NCBI GenBank assembly: GCA_913051785.1
Contig: CAJXCK010000015.1
Coordinates: 1-33,961, forward strand
From: an uncultured Gammaproteobacteria bacterium
GTDB taxonomy: Bacteria > Pseudomonadota > Gammaproteobacteria > Pseudomonadales > Azotimanducaceae
Direction of reading: 5' to 3'
Length of the DNA: 33,961 bases
A program made the translations under genes and the position numbers. Below are positions 24,082 through 32,088 of the stretch, in pieces. Within the stretch, counting starts at the first letter, position 1; each line of letters starts with the position of its first letter. Under the pieces are notes generated by a model that saw nothing but the letters and a program-made list of their open reading frames with translations, was not told the origin of the DNA and searched no databases.

Positions 24082-25278
24082 ATGGATGCATATTTTCTAG
24101 ATTGGCTTGCACTCTTCTTTCGCTGGTTTCACATCATTGCAGGAATCGCCTGGATAGGCGCATCGTTCTATTTTATCTGGCTGGATAATCATTTAGAGAT
24201 ACCTCCCGATTGGAAAGAAGAGCGAGGTATAAAAGGCGAACTATGGGCCATTCACGGAGGCGGAATTTATGAGGTTTCAAAATATAAATTAGCGCCCGGA
24301 TCAATGCCTGAAGTACTCCATTGGTTCAAGTGGGAAGCCTATACGACTTGGTTGACAGGCATGGTTCTCATGACGCTTATCTACTATCTGGGTGCGGAAG
24401 CCTATCTCATAGACCCTACTATCGCAGAACTGAGTCAGGGTCAGGCAATTACCCTCGGTCTTAGTACGATTTTCCTAAGTTATATCTTCTATGAACTGCT
24501 CTGCCGAAGCCCGCTGAAAGACAATAGTATAACTATAGCGATTATCTTAGTTTTGTTCGGTACCGTCCTCGCTTATGGGTTGACGCATCTCTTCAGTGGT
24601 CGAGGCGCCTTTATGCACTTTGGGGCGATTATTGGAACAATAATGGTGGGAAATGTCTTTCGCGTAATCATTCCCTCTCAAAAGGCCCTGGTGGCTGCGG
24701 TGGAGCAAGGGGATCCACTAGACCCCGCTTGGGGCCAGAGAGCGAAGCTGCACTCGACCCATAATACTTATCTGACCCTGCCGATTATTTTCATAATGAT
24801 CAGTGGTCATTACTCAATGACTTACAGCCATTCCTATAATTGGCTGATCTTGATCGCTATATGCGGTATCACTGCGCTGGTCAGATACTACTTCGTTCTT
24901 CGTCACAAAAAAATTAATCGCCCGATCATATTGGCGGGCTCGTCCATGGCAATTATTTTGTTGGCGTTCTTAATATCCCCCAAGCAATTATATGAGCAGC
25001 CGACAGAGACGAGCGTACGTGTCGATCGAGCTCAAGTGGTCAAAATAATTAACGACAGGTGCGTTCAATGCCATTCTTCTGCTCCCTCTGACGAGATCTT
25101 TAAAGTAGCCCCAAGTGGAGTACTTTTAGATGATTGGGCGCAGATCGAGAACTGGGCGCCCCGGATTAAAGCGAGAGCGGTCGACACAAGAGAGATGCCG
25201 TTTATGAACAAGACCGAGATGCTGGACGAAGAAAGAGAGTTACTTGGCCTTTGGATAGTCGGCGGCGCGGCAGATTGA
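24082..25278 (+). CDS. puuD: Membrane urate oxidase with C-terminal cytochrome c domain
   Basis: This 398-residue protein oxidises urate to 5-hydroxyisourate and passes electrons to the respiratory chain instead of to O2. About eight membrane helices are visible (roughly 9-33, 87-104, 123-141, 149-170, 176-198, 230-246, 252-273, 281-300), with conserved WFHIIAGIAWIGASFYFIW at the start and HSTHNTYLTLP before helix six. The C-terminal periplasmic domain carries one haem c site, C327-V-Q-C-H331, with MPFM near 372-375 as candidate axial methionine. No cofactor-free or flavin urate oxidase is encoded in this operon, so PuuD fills that step, although the MhpA-like gene at 5031-6584 is a possible second hydroxylase. 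Confidence 0.95.
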   Translation: MDAYFLDWLALFFRWFHIIAGIAWIGASFYFIWLDNHLEIPPDWKEERGIKGELWAIHGGGIYEVSKYKLAPGSMPEVLHWFKWEAYTTWLTGMVLMTLIYYLGAEAYLIDPTIAELSQGQAITLGLSTIFLSYIFYELLCRSPLKDNSITIAIILVLFGTVLAYGLTHLFSGRGAFMHFGAIIGTIMVGNVFRVIIPSQKALVAAVEQGDPLDPAWGQRAKLHSTHNTYLTLPIIFIMISGHYSMTYSHSYNWLILIAICGITALVRYYFVLRHKKINRPIILAGSSMAIILLAFLISPKQLYEQPTETSVRVDRAQVVKIINDRCVQCHSSAPSDEIFKVAPSGVLLDDWAQIENWAPRIKARAVDTREMPFMNKTEMLDEERELLGLWIVGGAAD

Positions 25279-25281
25279 TAT

Positions 25282-25308
25282 GACCCATCGGCGAGGGTCG
25301 TGGGTTTT
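25282..25308. terminator. Possible hairpin between convergent puuD and phosphoribosyltransferase genes
   Basis: GACCC (25282-25286) pairs with GGGTC (25295-25299). Alternatively ACCCA (25283-25287) pairs with TGGGT (25301-25305), running into TTTT (25305-25308). The stems are short and the T run is only four bases, so this is a weak terminator candidate. Confidence 0.25.
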
Positions 25309-25876
25309 AGACCGAATCGAGAATTTCCTTAACACCAGGTTTATGAGTCTCAATTTCTTCCATCGTTAACCCGGTGAGCTCGTATGGAAGAACGAGCCAT
25401 TCATCCGTCGTATTTATATAGAAGTCAGGTACCTGCTCGCCTCGGTTGCGCTTGGGTTTGTACCAGGTGGCGGCGATTTTTGTGTCTTGTGGCATATTAC
25501 GTTTGAGCCTTGCTTGTAATTGATTGATGACGGCCTGGGTATTACTGCCAGAACTGAAGACGTCGTCTACGATAAGAAGGCGATTGTCGTTATTGAGATT
25601 CTCAAGAAGGTATTGCATCCCGTGGACTTTAATTTCTTGATCACTATCAATCATATCTTGGTAGTCTGGTTGTCCCTGATAAGAGGTTCGAAGAGAGATG
25701 TGGTCGGTCTCCACGCCCAAGTACTGGAGACACTCTTGTACATAAATTCCTACCGAGCTTCCTCCTCGCCATAGCCCGATCAAGAAGTCGGGTCGAAATC
25801 CACTTTCATAGACCTTCATTCCTAACTTAAAGGAATCCTGAATAAGCATTTTTTCGCTGACGTACTTTTTAGCCAT
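25307..25876 (-). CDS. Purine phosphoribosyltransferase, HPRT-like (paralogue 1)
   Basis: This 189-residue type I phosphoribosyltransferase most likely salvages hypoxanthine, xanthine or guanine. It has FRPDFLIGLWRGG at about 27-39, the PRPP motif RLLIVDDVFSSGSNT at about 97-111, and a C-terminal PDFYINTTDEWLVLPYE, which resembles the WYxYPWE region of yeast Hpt1-type enzymes (COG2236-like). It is not Apt: the order and spacing of motifs differ, and the flexible loop has RTSYQGQ. It faces a paralogue across 86 bases of shared upstream DNA. The base specificity cannot be read from sequence. Confidence 0.82.
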   Translation of the reverse strand: MAKKYVSEKMLIQDSFKLGMKVYESGFRPDFLIGLWRGGSSVGIYVQECLQYLGVETDHISLRTSYQGQPDYQDMIDSDQEIKVHGMQYLLENLNNDNRLLIVDDVFSSGSNTQAVINQLQARLKRNMPQDTKIAATWYKPKRNRGEQVPDFYINTTDEWLVLPYELTGLTMEEIETHKPGVKEILDSV

Positions 25877-25931
25877 TATGCATTAACCTAGAGCTTGTGA
25901 CGCGTATTCCCGAGATAAGGAGTTCAGCACC

Positions 25932-25958
25932 ATGATAAACCAAGTTGTTTGGATATAA
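25932..25958 (+). other. Short leader ORF upstream of the second phosphoribosyltransferase
   Basis: ATG at 25932 is nine bases after a consensus AAGGAG (25917-25922). It opens an eight-codon frame, MINQVVWI, ending in TAA at 25956-25958, four bases before the GTG start of the next gene in another frame. The best ribosome site of this region therefore belongs to the short frame, suggesting translational coupling or an attenuation-type leader. A single-base sequencing error joining the two frames is the competing explanation. Confidence 0.4.
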
Positions 25959-25962
25959 GACG

Positions 25963-26541
25963 GTGGCTTCAGAGAAAGTATTTATTGAGGCAGATGAACT
26001 ACTGTTGGATTCCTACAGGCTCGCGGCTCAGGTGATACAGGCTAATTTTAAGCCGAGTTTTATGATCGCGATTTGGAGGGGTGGAGCACCTATAGGAATC
26101 GCGGTACAGGAGTTCCTTCAATATAGAGGTATAGAAAGCGATCATATAGCCATACGGACGTCCTCATATCATGGAATCGACGATCAGGCCTCTCAAGTGC
26201 AAGTGCATGGGTTGAACTATTTGGCTAAGAACGTGATACACGAGGATCGATTATTAATAGTGGATGATGTTTGGGATACAGGGCTAACTATTGAAGCAGT
26301 GATCAAGGAGTTGTCCCGAAGGGCAAGACTGAACACTCCAAAAGAGATTCGAATAGCGGTACCTTATTTTAAACCCGAGAGGAATAAGACTAATCTAACG
26401 CCAGACTTTTACGTTCATGAAGTTGATAGTTGGCTAAAATTTCCTCATTCATTAGAGGGATTAACGATCGAGGAAGTTCAATCCCACAGACCAGATCTTT
26501 ACGAAATAGTATCTGGCGCTATCGACTCGGACGAGTCTTAA
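25963..26541 (+). CDS. Purine phosphoribosyltransferase, HPRT-like (paralogue 2)
   Basis: This 192-residue paralogue of the divergent neighbour aligns along its whole length: FKPSFMIAIWRGG, then RLLIVDDVWDTGLTI as PRPP site, and PDFYVHEVDSWLKFPHSLEGLTIEEVQSHRPDL at the end. GTG 25963 gives MASEKVFIEADELLLDS, which starts at nearly the same place as the paralogue. An earlier TTG at 25945 lacks both a ribosome site and alignment support. The PRPP loops differ (FSSGSNT against WDTGLTI), as does the RTS(Y/SYHG) segment, so the pair may have split base preference, for example hypoxanthine/guanine versus xanthine. It is convergent with the TPR gene, 47 bases away. Confidence 0.82.
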   Translation: MASEKVFIEADELLLDSYRLAAQVIQANFKPSFMIAIWRGGAPIGIAVQEFLQYRGIESDHIAIRTSSYHGIDDQASQVQVHGLNYLAKNVIHEDRLLIVDDVWDTGLTIEAVIKELSRRARLNTPKEIRIAVPYFKPERNKTNLTPDFYVHEVDSWLKFPHSLEGLTIEEVQSHRPDLYEIVSGAIDSDES

Positions 26542-26588
26542 AAGAACACGGATAAAAACATTCCGGTTATGCTACCGAGGACAGTTCT

Positions 26589-27842
26589 CTAGCTATTTTC
26601 TGCAATCCAGTCAGCTTGTCTTCGCATATCTTCCGAATATCTCAGCCACTTTTGGGCAGATTTTGATGTCGATTTTTGGGATCTCGCCTTTCTCAATGAA
26701 GTACGTGCGGCATCGAAATTCAACAGCTCACTTTGAGTGATGCCCAACAATAACCAAGCTTTGCCCTTATCAGACAGCTCATAATCTAGCGCCTTTTTGA
26801 GGGCTTTTTCAGCTTGTGACCACCGATTAAATTTCATATGAATATCCGCAATACGGACAAAGGGCTCGCCGGTTTTTGACAAACTCGCAGAAGTTTCGTG
26901 TGCCATGATCGCATTGTCATACTCTCTCGCTTCACGCCATGCGTGGGCCATGAGGTCATAATATTCCTTCTCTTCTGGCACCAGACCGGTTTTGAGGCTC
27001 TCTTCGAGTATTCGGGCAGAGTTTTCGGGAACCCCTTGTCTAATACTCAGTTGAACCAATGATTTTATCGTAGATTCTTTTTCTATAAGGCCAACTTCGA
27101 ATGCAACCCTAAGCGAAGCCAGAGCATTTTCTAGGTTTCCCTGAAGCATATTGACGCTAGCTAGTTGTTCCCAATACATGATCTCATTTGGCCAGAGGTC
27201 AATCATGATTCTGAGTGTGCGCGCCGACTGCTGAAAGTCCTCAATAGCAAAATAGTTTGCGGTTAGAAGTTGATACCAATTTTCTTTCGGTTTCTCAGCT
27301 ATATCTATCGCCTCTAGCGCATAGCCTATCGATTCTTCATAGCGCTTTTCTTGGGCGTAGATATTGCCCATGAACATAAATTGGTCAGCTGATGGGTTTT
27401 CGAGGCTTGCAAACCAATCTCCGGCAAAAGACAGAGCCTCAGTAAAGTCGCCTAACGCGGCATATAGTTGAGCCACGATATACCCAACATTAAAGACCAC
27501 ATTTTGAGGCAGTTTGTTTGTCTCGAGGCTGCGCCTGAGGTAATCGATTGCAGGCTCAAACTCTTCGTTCGACATTACAGCGTAACCCAGTGTCTGAAGA
27601 GTCAGTGCCTCGTCAAGGGAGCCTTCGGAGACTGTATTTAGGAGTTCCTTGAGACGGACAATTCCTCCATTGAGATCGGGTTCGATTTCATCGCTGCCTG
27701 CTATCTGCTCTTGAATGCTTGTGAGCGCCCGATAAGTTTTCGTTGTAACCGAGTCACCAAATGTCTGGCCAGCGATAGAGATGAGTAGTAGAAACCAAAA
27801 ACAGAATCTCGGTATTTGCCAGCTTTTGAATGTATTACTCAT
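26589..27842 (-). CDS. TPR-repeat periplasmic protein of the TonB2-type operon
   Basis: This 417-residue protein starts with a signal peptide (IPRFCFWFLLLISIAGQTFG, about residues 10-29) and then has tandem helical repeats of TPR type across about 60-400, for example the EEFEPAIDYLRRSLE, YEESIGYALEAIDIA and NRWSQAEKALKKALDYE segments. It is the last gene of the operon, its start overlapping the tonB stop by four bases. In Vibrio and Shewanella a TPR protein occupies the same place after tonB2. Its role is probably to scaffold or tune the TonB complex; no catalytic motif is present. Confidence 0.85.
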   Translation of the reverse strand: MSNTFKSWQIPRFCFWFLLLISIAGQTFGDSVTTKTYRALTSIQEQIAGSDEIEPDLNGGIVRLKELLNTVSEGSLDEALTLQTLGYAVMSNEEFEPAIDYLRRSLETNKLPQNVVFNVGYIVAQLYAALGDFTEALSFAGDWFASLENPSADQFMFMGNIYAQEKRYEESIGYALEAIDIAEKPKENWYQLLTANYFAIEDFQQSARTLRIMIDLWPNEIMYWEQLASVNMLQGNLENALASLRVAFEVGLIEKESTIKSLVQLSIRQGVPENSARILEESLKTGLVPEEKEYYDLMAHAWREAREYDNAIMAHETSASLSKTGEPFVRIADIHMKFNRWSQAEKALKKALDYELSDKGKAWLLLGITQSELLNFDAARTSLRKARSQKSTSKSAQKWLRYSEDMRRQADWIAENS

Positions 27843-28477
27843 GTTGCATTGTCGAGTTTGAACTCGATTACTTGTCTAGCTCGCTGGGAGACTGGTGACC
27901 CGTTTACAACTTTTGGTCGAAACTTCCATCTTTTTATCGCGTCTAGTGCGGACTTATCAAACAACCTCTTCGGTTTAGATTCCAAGATTTTGGCGTTGGA
28001 TACGCTGCCATCTGGACGGATGGTCACAGCCATCGTAACGGAACCCTCTATTCCAGCCTGCTTAGCCGTTCTGGGGTATATAGGGGCAACTCTCATTAGC
28101 GGTATAACGTCAGTATCAAAACCCTGCATCCCCGCGCCTTGTTGTAGGGTTCCAAGAAAAGGACCATTGCCCGAGTTCACGGGGAGTCCAATTGTTGGCA
28201 TATCCATGGATATATTCGGATTGAGATTGGCCATCTGATTTGTAAGTTCAGGGGTTTCAGGAGTTTCTTCTGGAGATGGCGGCTCTGGCGGAGGCTTTCT
28301 TTTCTTGGTTTGCGTGGTTTCATTTTGTTTGACTCGCACGAAGTCCAAGAAGACTCTATTTTTCTCCGGTTTTTCAAAAATAGCGTCCGGTCTGATCATG
28401 AGGTGCATTGCGTAAAAAAGTGTGGCACCAACAAAAGCGGACAACCCCCACATTAGCATGGCGCGTATAGACAGCAT
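27839..28477 (-). CDS. tonB: TonB energy transducer
   Basis: This 212-residue protein spans the periplasm and links the proton-driven ExbB-ExbD motor to outer-membrane receptors. A single N-terminal membrane anchor (about 8-28) is followed by a short proline-rich segment, KKRKPPPEPPSPEETPETPE near 58-77. The C-terminal TonB domain has IYPRTAKQAGIEGSV, TIRPDGSVSN, FDKSALDAIKRWKFRP and RQVIEFKL. The proline tract is much shorter than in E. coli TonB, as in other TonB2-type proteins. It follows exbD by four bases. Confidence 0.95.
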   Translation of the reverse strand: MLSIRAMLMWGLSAFVGATLFYAMHLMIRPDAIFEKPEKNRVFLDFVRVKQNETTQTKKRKPPPEPPSPEETPETPELTNQMANLNPNISMDMPTIGLPVNSGNGPFLGTLQQGAGMQGFDTDVIPLMRVAPIYPRTAKQAGIEGSVTMAVTIRPDGSVSNAKILESKPKRLFDKSALDAIKRWKFRPKVVNGSPVSQRARQVIEFKLDNAT

Positions 28478-28481
28478 TTAG

Positions 28482-28895
28482 TTAATAGCCTTGGTCAGCG
28501 GCCACAGAAACGTTAGTAGCGCCTGCCAGACGCGATTGATCCATCACCTCGATTAAAGTCTCAGTTTTTGAATCAGCGTCCGCTACAATTATGACAGCTG
28601 CGCCTGCGTTTTCGGCTAGGCCTCTCTCGACATTAGCTCTTACAGCTCTTTTGTCGATTTGGCGTTTATCCATAAAAATCTGATTCGATGACGTGATACC
28701 TATCTGAATACTGTTCGACTCAGTGACGACAGCGGTATCCGCATTGGGTCGACTGACATCGACACCCGACTCTTTTACGAACGTAGATGTGACAATAAAG
28801 AAAATAAGCATGATGAACACGACGTCTAACATTGGCGTTAGATCAATTTGATTTTCTTCCTCTTCGTTCAGAAGTGAGTCGATCGAATCTGACAC
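28482..28895 (-). CDS. exbD: ExbD-type proton channel subunit
   Basis: This 137-residue motor subunit of the TonB system has a cytoplasmic N-terminus, one membrane helix and a periplasmic domain. IDLTPMLDVVFIMLIFFIVTS at about 17-37 contains the proton-carrying aspartate of the family. The C-terminal domain ends with VMDQSRLAGATNVSVAAD, typical of ExbD/TolR. It starts five bases after the preceding exbB. Confidence 0.95.
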   Translation of the reverse strand: MSDSIDSLLNEEEENQIDLTPMLDVVFIMLIFFIVTSTFVKESGVDVSRPNADTAVVTESNSIQIGITSSNQIFMDKRQIDKRAVRANVERGLAENAGAAVIIVADADSKTETLIEVMDQSRLAGATNVSVAADQGY

Positions 28896-28900
28896 GTTAT

Positions 28901-29416
28901 TTATGCTCCTGGTTTTATGGTGTTTTTCAATGTGCGAATTTCGGTTTGATATTTTCTATTTAACTGAGTTGAAAAGGGTATTGCGAAGAGAGCCACGACC
29001 ATTCCGCTCATCGTGGGTATTGTTGCCGCACTTACTCCACTCGCCATTGCCCTAGGGTTTCCCGAACCCAGAAATGCCATAACCTCAAAGACCTGGATCA
29101 TTCCTGTAACGGTACCCAGGAGGCCAACCAGTGGTAGGAGCGCGATAATGACTGGGATCAATCTTAAATTGTTAATCATATCCACTTCTACTTCTGAGAT
29201 GAGTCGCTGACTCGTCACGACTGCTAACCAGGATGTCTTGTCATCCGTTTGTTCCCAAGCGGATATAGCCTGATTGCTCATCTCTGGTTGCACTCTAAAA
29301 AAGAAGAAGTATCTATCCATAATAAGCCAGCTGAGCCATATCGAAAGACCTAGTATGATGTAGAGGACTTCTCCACCTCGACTAAAATAAAGCTGTAGGT
29401 CGCTTACAAAATACAT
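28901..29416 (-). CDS. exbB: ExbB2-type MotA/TolQ/ExbB proton channel protein
   Basis: This 171-residue protein forms the pentameric channel around ExbD. It has a first membrane helix at about 15-35 (LYIILGLSIWLSWLIM) and a pair of helices in the C-terminal half with LLPLVGLLGTVTGMIQVF and ATIPTMSGMVVALFAIP, the ExbB/TolQ signature. The short length without a long N-terminal extension is that of ExbB2 in TonB2 systems. It begins five bases after the ttpC-like gene. Confidence 0.93.
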   Translation of the reverse strand: MYFVSDLQLYFSRGGEVLYIILGLSIWLSWLIMDRYFFFFRVQPEMSNQAISAWEQTDDKTSWLAVVTSQRLISEVEVDMINNLRLIPVIIALLPLVGLLGTVTGMIQVFEVMAFLGSGNPRAMASGVSAATIPTMSGMVVALFAIPFSTQLNRKYQTEIRTLKNTIKPGA

Positions 29417-29421
29417 TTCTA

Positions 29422-30798
29422 CTAGTTCTCTTTGACGGCCTCTTGTTGGGCCTTATCTGCAACGACTGAGAGGAATTGCTCCCCAATCAGTTTACCTAAC
29501 TTCGTTGATTGGGCAGCCAAAAGACCATGACTGAGGACTAAAGGTATTGCAGCGCATAGTCCCAAAACAGTCGTAACAAGGGCTTGTGATATCCCCCCTG
29601 CCATCAATTTTGGATCCCCCGTTCCGAAAAGGGTAATTGCTTGGAATGTGCCGATCATGCCTATCACGGTTCCTAACAAACCCATCAATGGTGCGACAGC
29701 AGCGAACACTTTAATCAGCTGCAATCCTTTTTTGATCTCCGCAAGGTCTGAAAACATGACCTCCTCTACTCTGCTCTTTATCGTATCGAGGTCAAGGTGC
29801 TTGTTTTCAATATAGCTAATCAGGATTCTCCCTAGCGGATTATCCGGGCGTGGGGTCTCCAAGTCCTTCAGTTGGTTGTTTATTCTGGAACGAATTCTGG
29901 TGAGGGTTATTAACCTCTGCCCGACGATTATGAGCCCGACGATGCCTAGAAGAATTATTGCGTAACCTACTGCTTTTCCTTGCTCTACCCGCTCTCCCAA
30001 ACTCGGAGACTGGACCAGCAAGCCTAGTAGAGCTCCTCTTGATGGGTCGATAAAGAAGCCTACTTCTTGGCCTAGATCGGCATCATGGAGATCTGCAGCA
30101 GAGCTTCGGACTGCACTCGCGGGTTGCCGGGGTAGCTCTATCAACTCGTTATTTTCCGCAAGGTAGTTGAGATACAGGTCTTCGGTGATCACGTTAAAGG
30201 AGCCAACACGAGTGACATCTGCGTCGTATTTCTCCCCCGATGGTCTCACCACGCTAGCCTGGAACTTGCTAATGGTTCCCGAAAGTGCAGACTCTTCGAT
30301 GAGAAGGGTCCAAAGTGCTCGCATCTGTTCGATCGTTGGCACTTCGTCACTTTCCGCAAGCTCAGATATTTCAGCGCGGCGAGTTGGGAATTCCAGAGTG
30401 ATCAAAGAGTCAAAAAGCATGGTTTGAGTGTCGTCAGCTGTTTGGCGAAAAACTCCGAATAGTTCGCCGAGGTCTCCAACCCTTTTTTCAAGAGAGGATT
30501 CAAGCCCTATAAGTATCTCCTCGTTGTCGTCAAAATCTTTTTGAAGTCTATTCCTGACGCGCTCTTGGCGTCTGACGTCGTCTTCCGCGGCCCTCAACAG
30601 AGCCTTTTGGTTAGATGCTTCTTGTTTAAATTGTGTTTCTCTAGTCCTGTATCTGTCTGCGTCCGTTTGGTTCATCGAGCGGATTTCCCGCAAAATGTCA
30701 GCCATTGTTTTCTCCTGCTCGGCCTCCAATGACCATGCAAAGTTACTGACAAAAAACAAAGTCGCGGCAATGAGTCTAAGTAGATAATCGAATTTCAT
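29422..30798 (-). CDS. TtpC-like ExbB-family protein with periplasmic coiled coil
   Basis: This 458-residue protein matches TtpC of Vibrio TonB2 systems, a second ExbB-like protein needed for TonB2 function. It has a signal peptide or anchor (residues 1-23), a charged coiled coil (about 25-115), and a periplasmic middle region. The C-terminal ExbB domain has three membrane helices near 275-297, 365-395 and 400-430, including APLMGLLGTVIGMIGTFQAI and ISQALVTTVLGLCAAIPLVL. AGGAGT precedes its ATG by eight bases. It lies two bases after the DUF3450 gene and before exbB, the conserved order. Confidence 0.92.
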   Translation of the reverse strand: MKFDYLLRLIAATLFFVSNFAWSLEAEQEKTMADILREIRSMNQTDADRYRTRETQFKQEASNQKALLRAAEDDVRRQERVRNRLQKDFDDNEEILIGLESSLEKRVGDLGELFGVFRQTADDTQTMLFDSLITLEFPTRRAEISELAESDEVPTIEQMRALWTLLIEESALSGTISKFQASVVRPSGEKYDADVTRVGSFNVITEDLYLNYLAENNELIELPRQPASAVRSSAADLHDADLGQEVGFFIDPSRGALLGLLVQSPSLGERVEQGKAVGYAIILLGIVGLIIVGQRLITLTRIRSRINNQLKDLETPRPDNPLGRILISYIENKHLDLDTIKSRVEEVMFSDLAEIKKGLQLIKVFAAVAPLMGLLGTVIGMIGTFQAITLFGTGDPKLMAGGISQALVTTVLGLCAAIPLVLSHGLLAAQSTKLGKLIGEQFLSVVADKAQQEAVKEN

Positions 30799-30800
30799 AT

Positions 30801-31559
30801 TTAAGACTCCTGTTTGCTGATTGGTAATTTCAGCAAATCTGGCGGCGCCTGTTTGCGAGCTATTCTAAGTCCGTCTCTAACGGTTCTCGTATAGCCATCA
30901 TCAAGGGTTTCCCAATCCTTCTTTTGCTCGTTCCAGCGCCCAGTCTCATTTCCATCTAGGGTTTGGAAATAGAGGCCTGTCCTTCCGATACGCAGAAAAT
31001 CGACGGACTTGATCTGCTCCTCTAATTTGATATCGCCGCGATATGCCTCAACCGTTCGTCCATAGTCCGCTTCTATGATATACGCCTCCATGATTCTCCG
31101 GAATTTTTCGCCAGCGGTGACGTCGGCTCTATCGATAATTGAAGCAAGAGTTGCGGCTCTATCTTGTCTTTCTGCGAGGAGAAAAGGAGTGTCTGCCAGT
31201 ATCATACGCTCCAGCGTGTCTGTCATTTCTATCATCAAAGGGAGAGCCCCAGTTTCTATACTCTCTATCTCTTCCATTTGGCGTTTAATGGACTCAATCT
31301 CCTCCTTTTGAGAGTCGACCAACCTGGCCAGCTGTTTGTTAAAAATTTCAAGACTTTCTGCTCTCTTTAGGGCTACCCGATAGGCCTGCAGAGCAGCTTT
31401 TGCTTCGTCATCGTATTTGTTTATTCGACTTTGGCTATCAGCAGCCCGAGTGTCAGCCTCTACCTGTATGTCGATCGCGTCTTCCCCGACAGCTGTCAGT
31501 GAGTAGCACCCTAGAATAAGAAATGGAATTAATCTCGCTACAGCTCTTATTATTGACAT
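30801..31559 (-). CDS. DUF3450 periplasmic coiled-coil protein of the TonB2-type operon
   Basis: This 252-residue protein has a signal peptide ending near TAVG (residue 25) and a long coiled coil (about 38-105). The body has IEMTDTLERMILADTPFLLAER, which is typical of DUF3450. Proteins of this family head TonB2 operons in Vibrio and Shewanella next to ttpC. No enzyme motif is present, and its function is unknown beyond association with the TonB machine. AAAGG lies eight bases before the ATG. It is the first gene of the six-gene - strand operon, so the promoter must lie in the gap beyond 31559. Confidence 0.88.
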   Translation of the reverse strand: MSIIRAVARLIPFLILGCYSLTAVGEDAIDIQVEADTRAADSQSRINKYDDEAKAALQAYRVALKRAESLEIFNKQLARLVDSQKEEIESIKRQMEEIESIETGALPLMIEMTDTLERMILADTPFLLAERQDRAATLASIIDRADVTAGEKFRRIMEAYIIEADYGRTVEAYRGDIKLEEQIKSVDFLRIGRTGLYFQTLDGNETGRWNEQKKDWETLDDGYTRTVRDGLRIARKQAPPDLLKLPISKQES

Positions 31560-32088
31560 TTTGAACCTTTTATTTGATGGACTTTTACTTGGCTCAGAAG
31601 GTTGGCAAAGCTACGCCTTGGTTACTCGAAGAGTCGAAAGAGCCGGACATCTTTCTATAAATTAGGGCGGCCGAGGTATTTCTTGCTGCGTTATTCCTTC
31701 CCAGTAATTTAGCCGCTCCCTATCTGGGACGGTCAACTAAGCCTTCCTAACAGTCTGCAGCAAAAGTTATGCCAACGAAAGTAGTCTGGTGAAGTTCGGC
31801 ATTATTTCAGACTCCGGTGGCTCGTTTGTCGGAGAAATCCTAATAAATCGGATGCAAAGCGGTGCACTTTCGCGACGGTAGGACCGTATTTGGTGCGTGA
31901 TGTCGGCCATACTGTTTGGGCTATAAGTAAGATTATCTTGGGCACCCTGCCTCTTAGGTTGCTTGCTCGACTGTCGGCAAAATGACCGTTCGGGAAACTA
32001 ACGAACCATCGATTTGGCTTGGGTATTGCATCTCTATACCGCTAAGAGTTAGTTTTGAATATGCTCGCTCGCTGGAAGAAACGCAATC
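31560..32088. other. 529-base divergent intergenic region, no gene found
   Basis: This is the longest non-coding stretch. It separates the TonB2-type operon (reading left) from the purine permease (reading right), so it should hold both promoters. I see no convincing ORF, no long repeat and no strong terminator. Small inverted repeats are present: GTTCG/CGAAC (31988-31992 and 32002-32006) and GGTAT/ATACC (32022-32026 and 32036-32040), the latter 50-70 bases before the permease start. A structured leader RNA is possible but not demonstrated. Confidence 0.5.
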
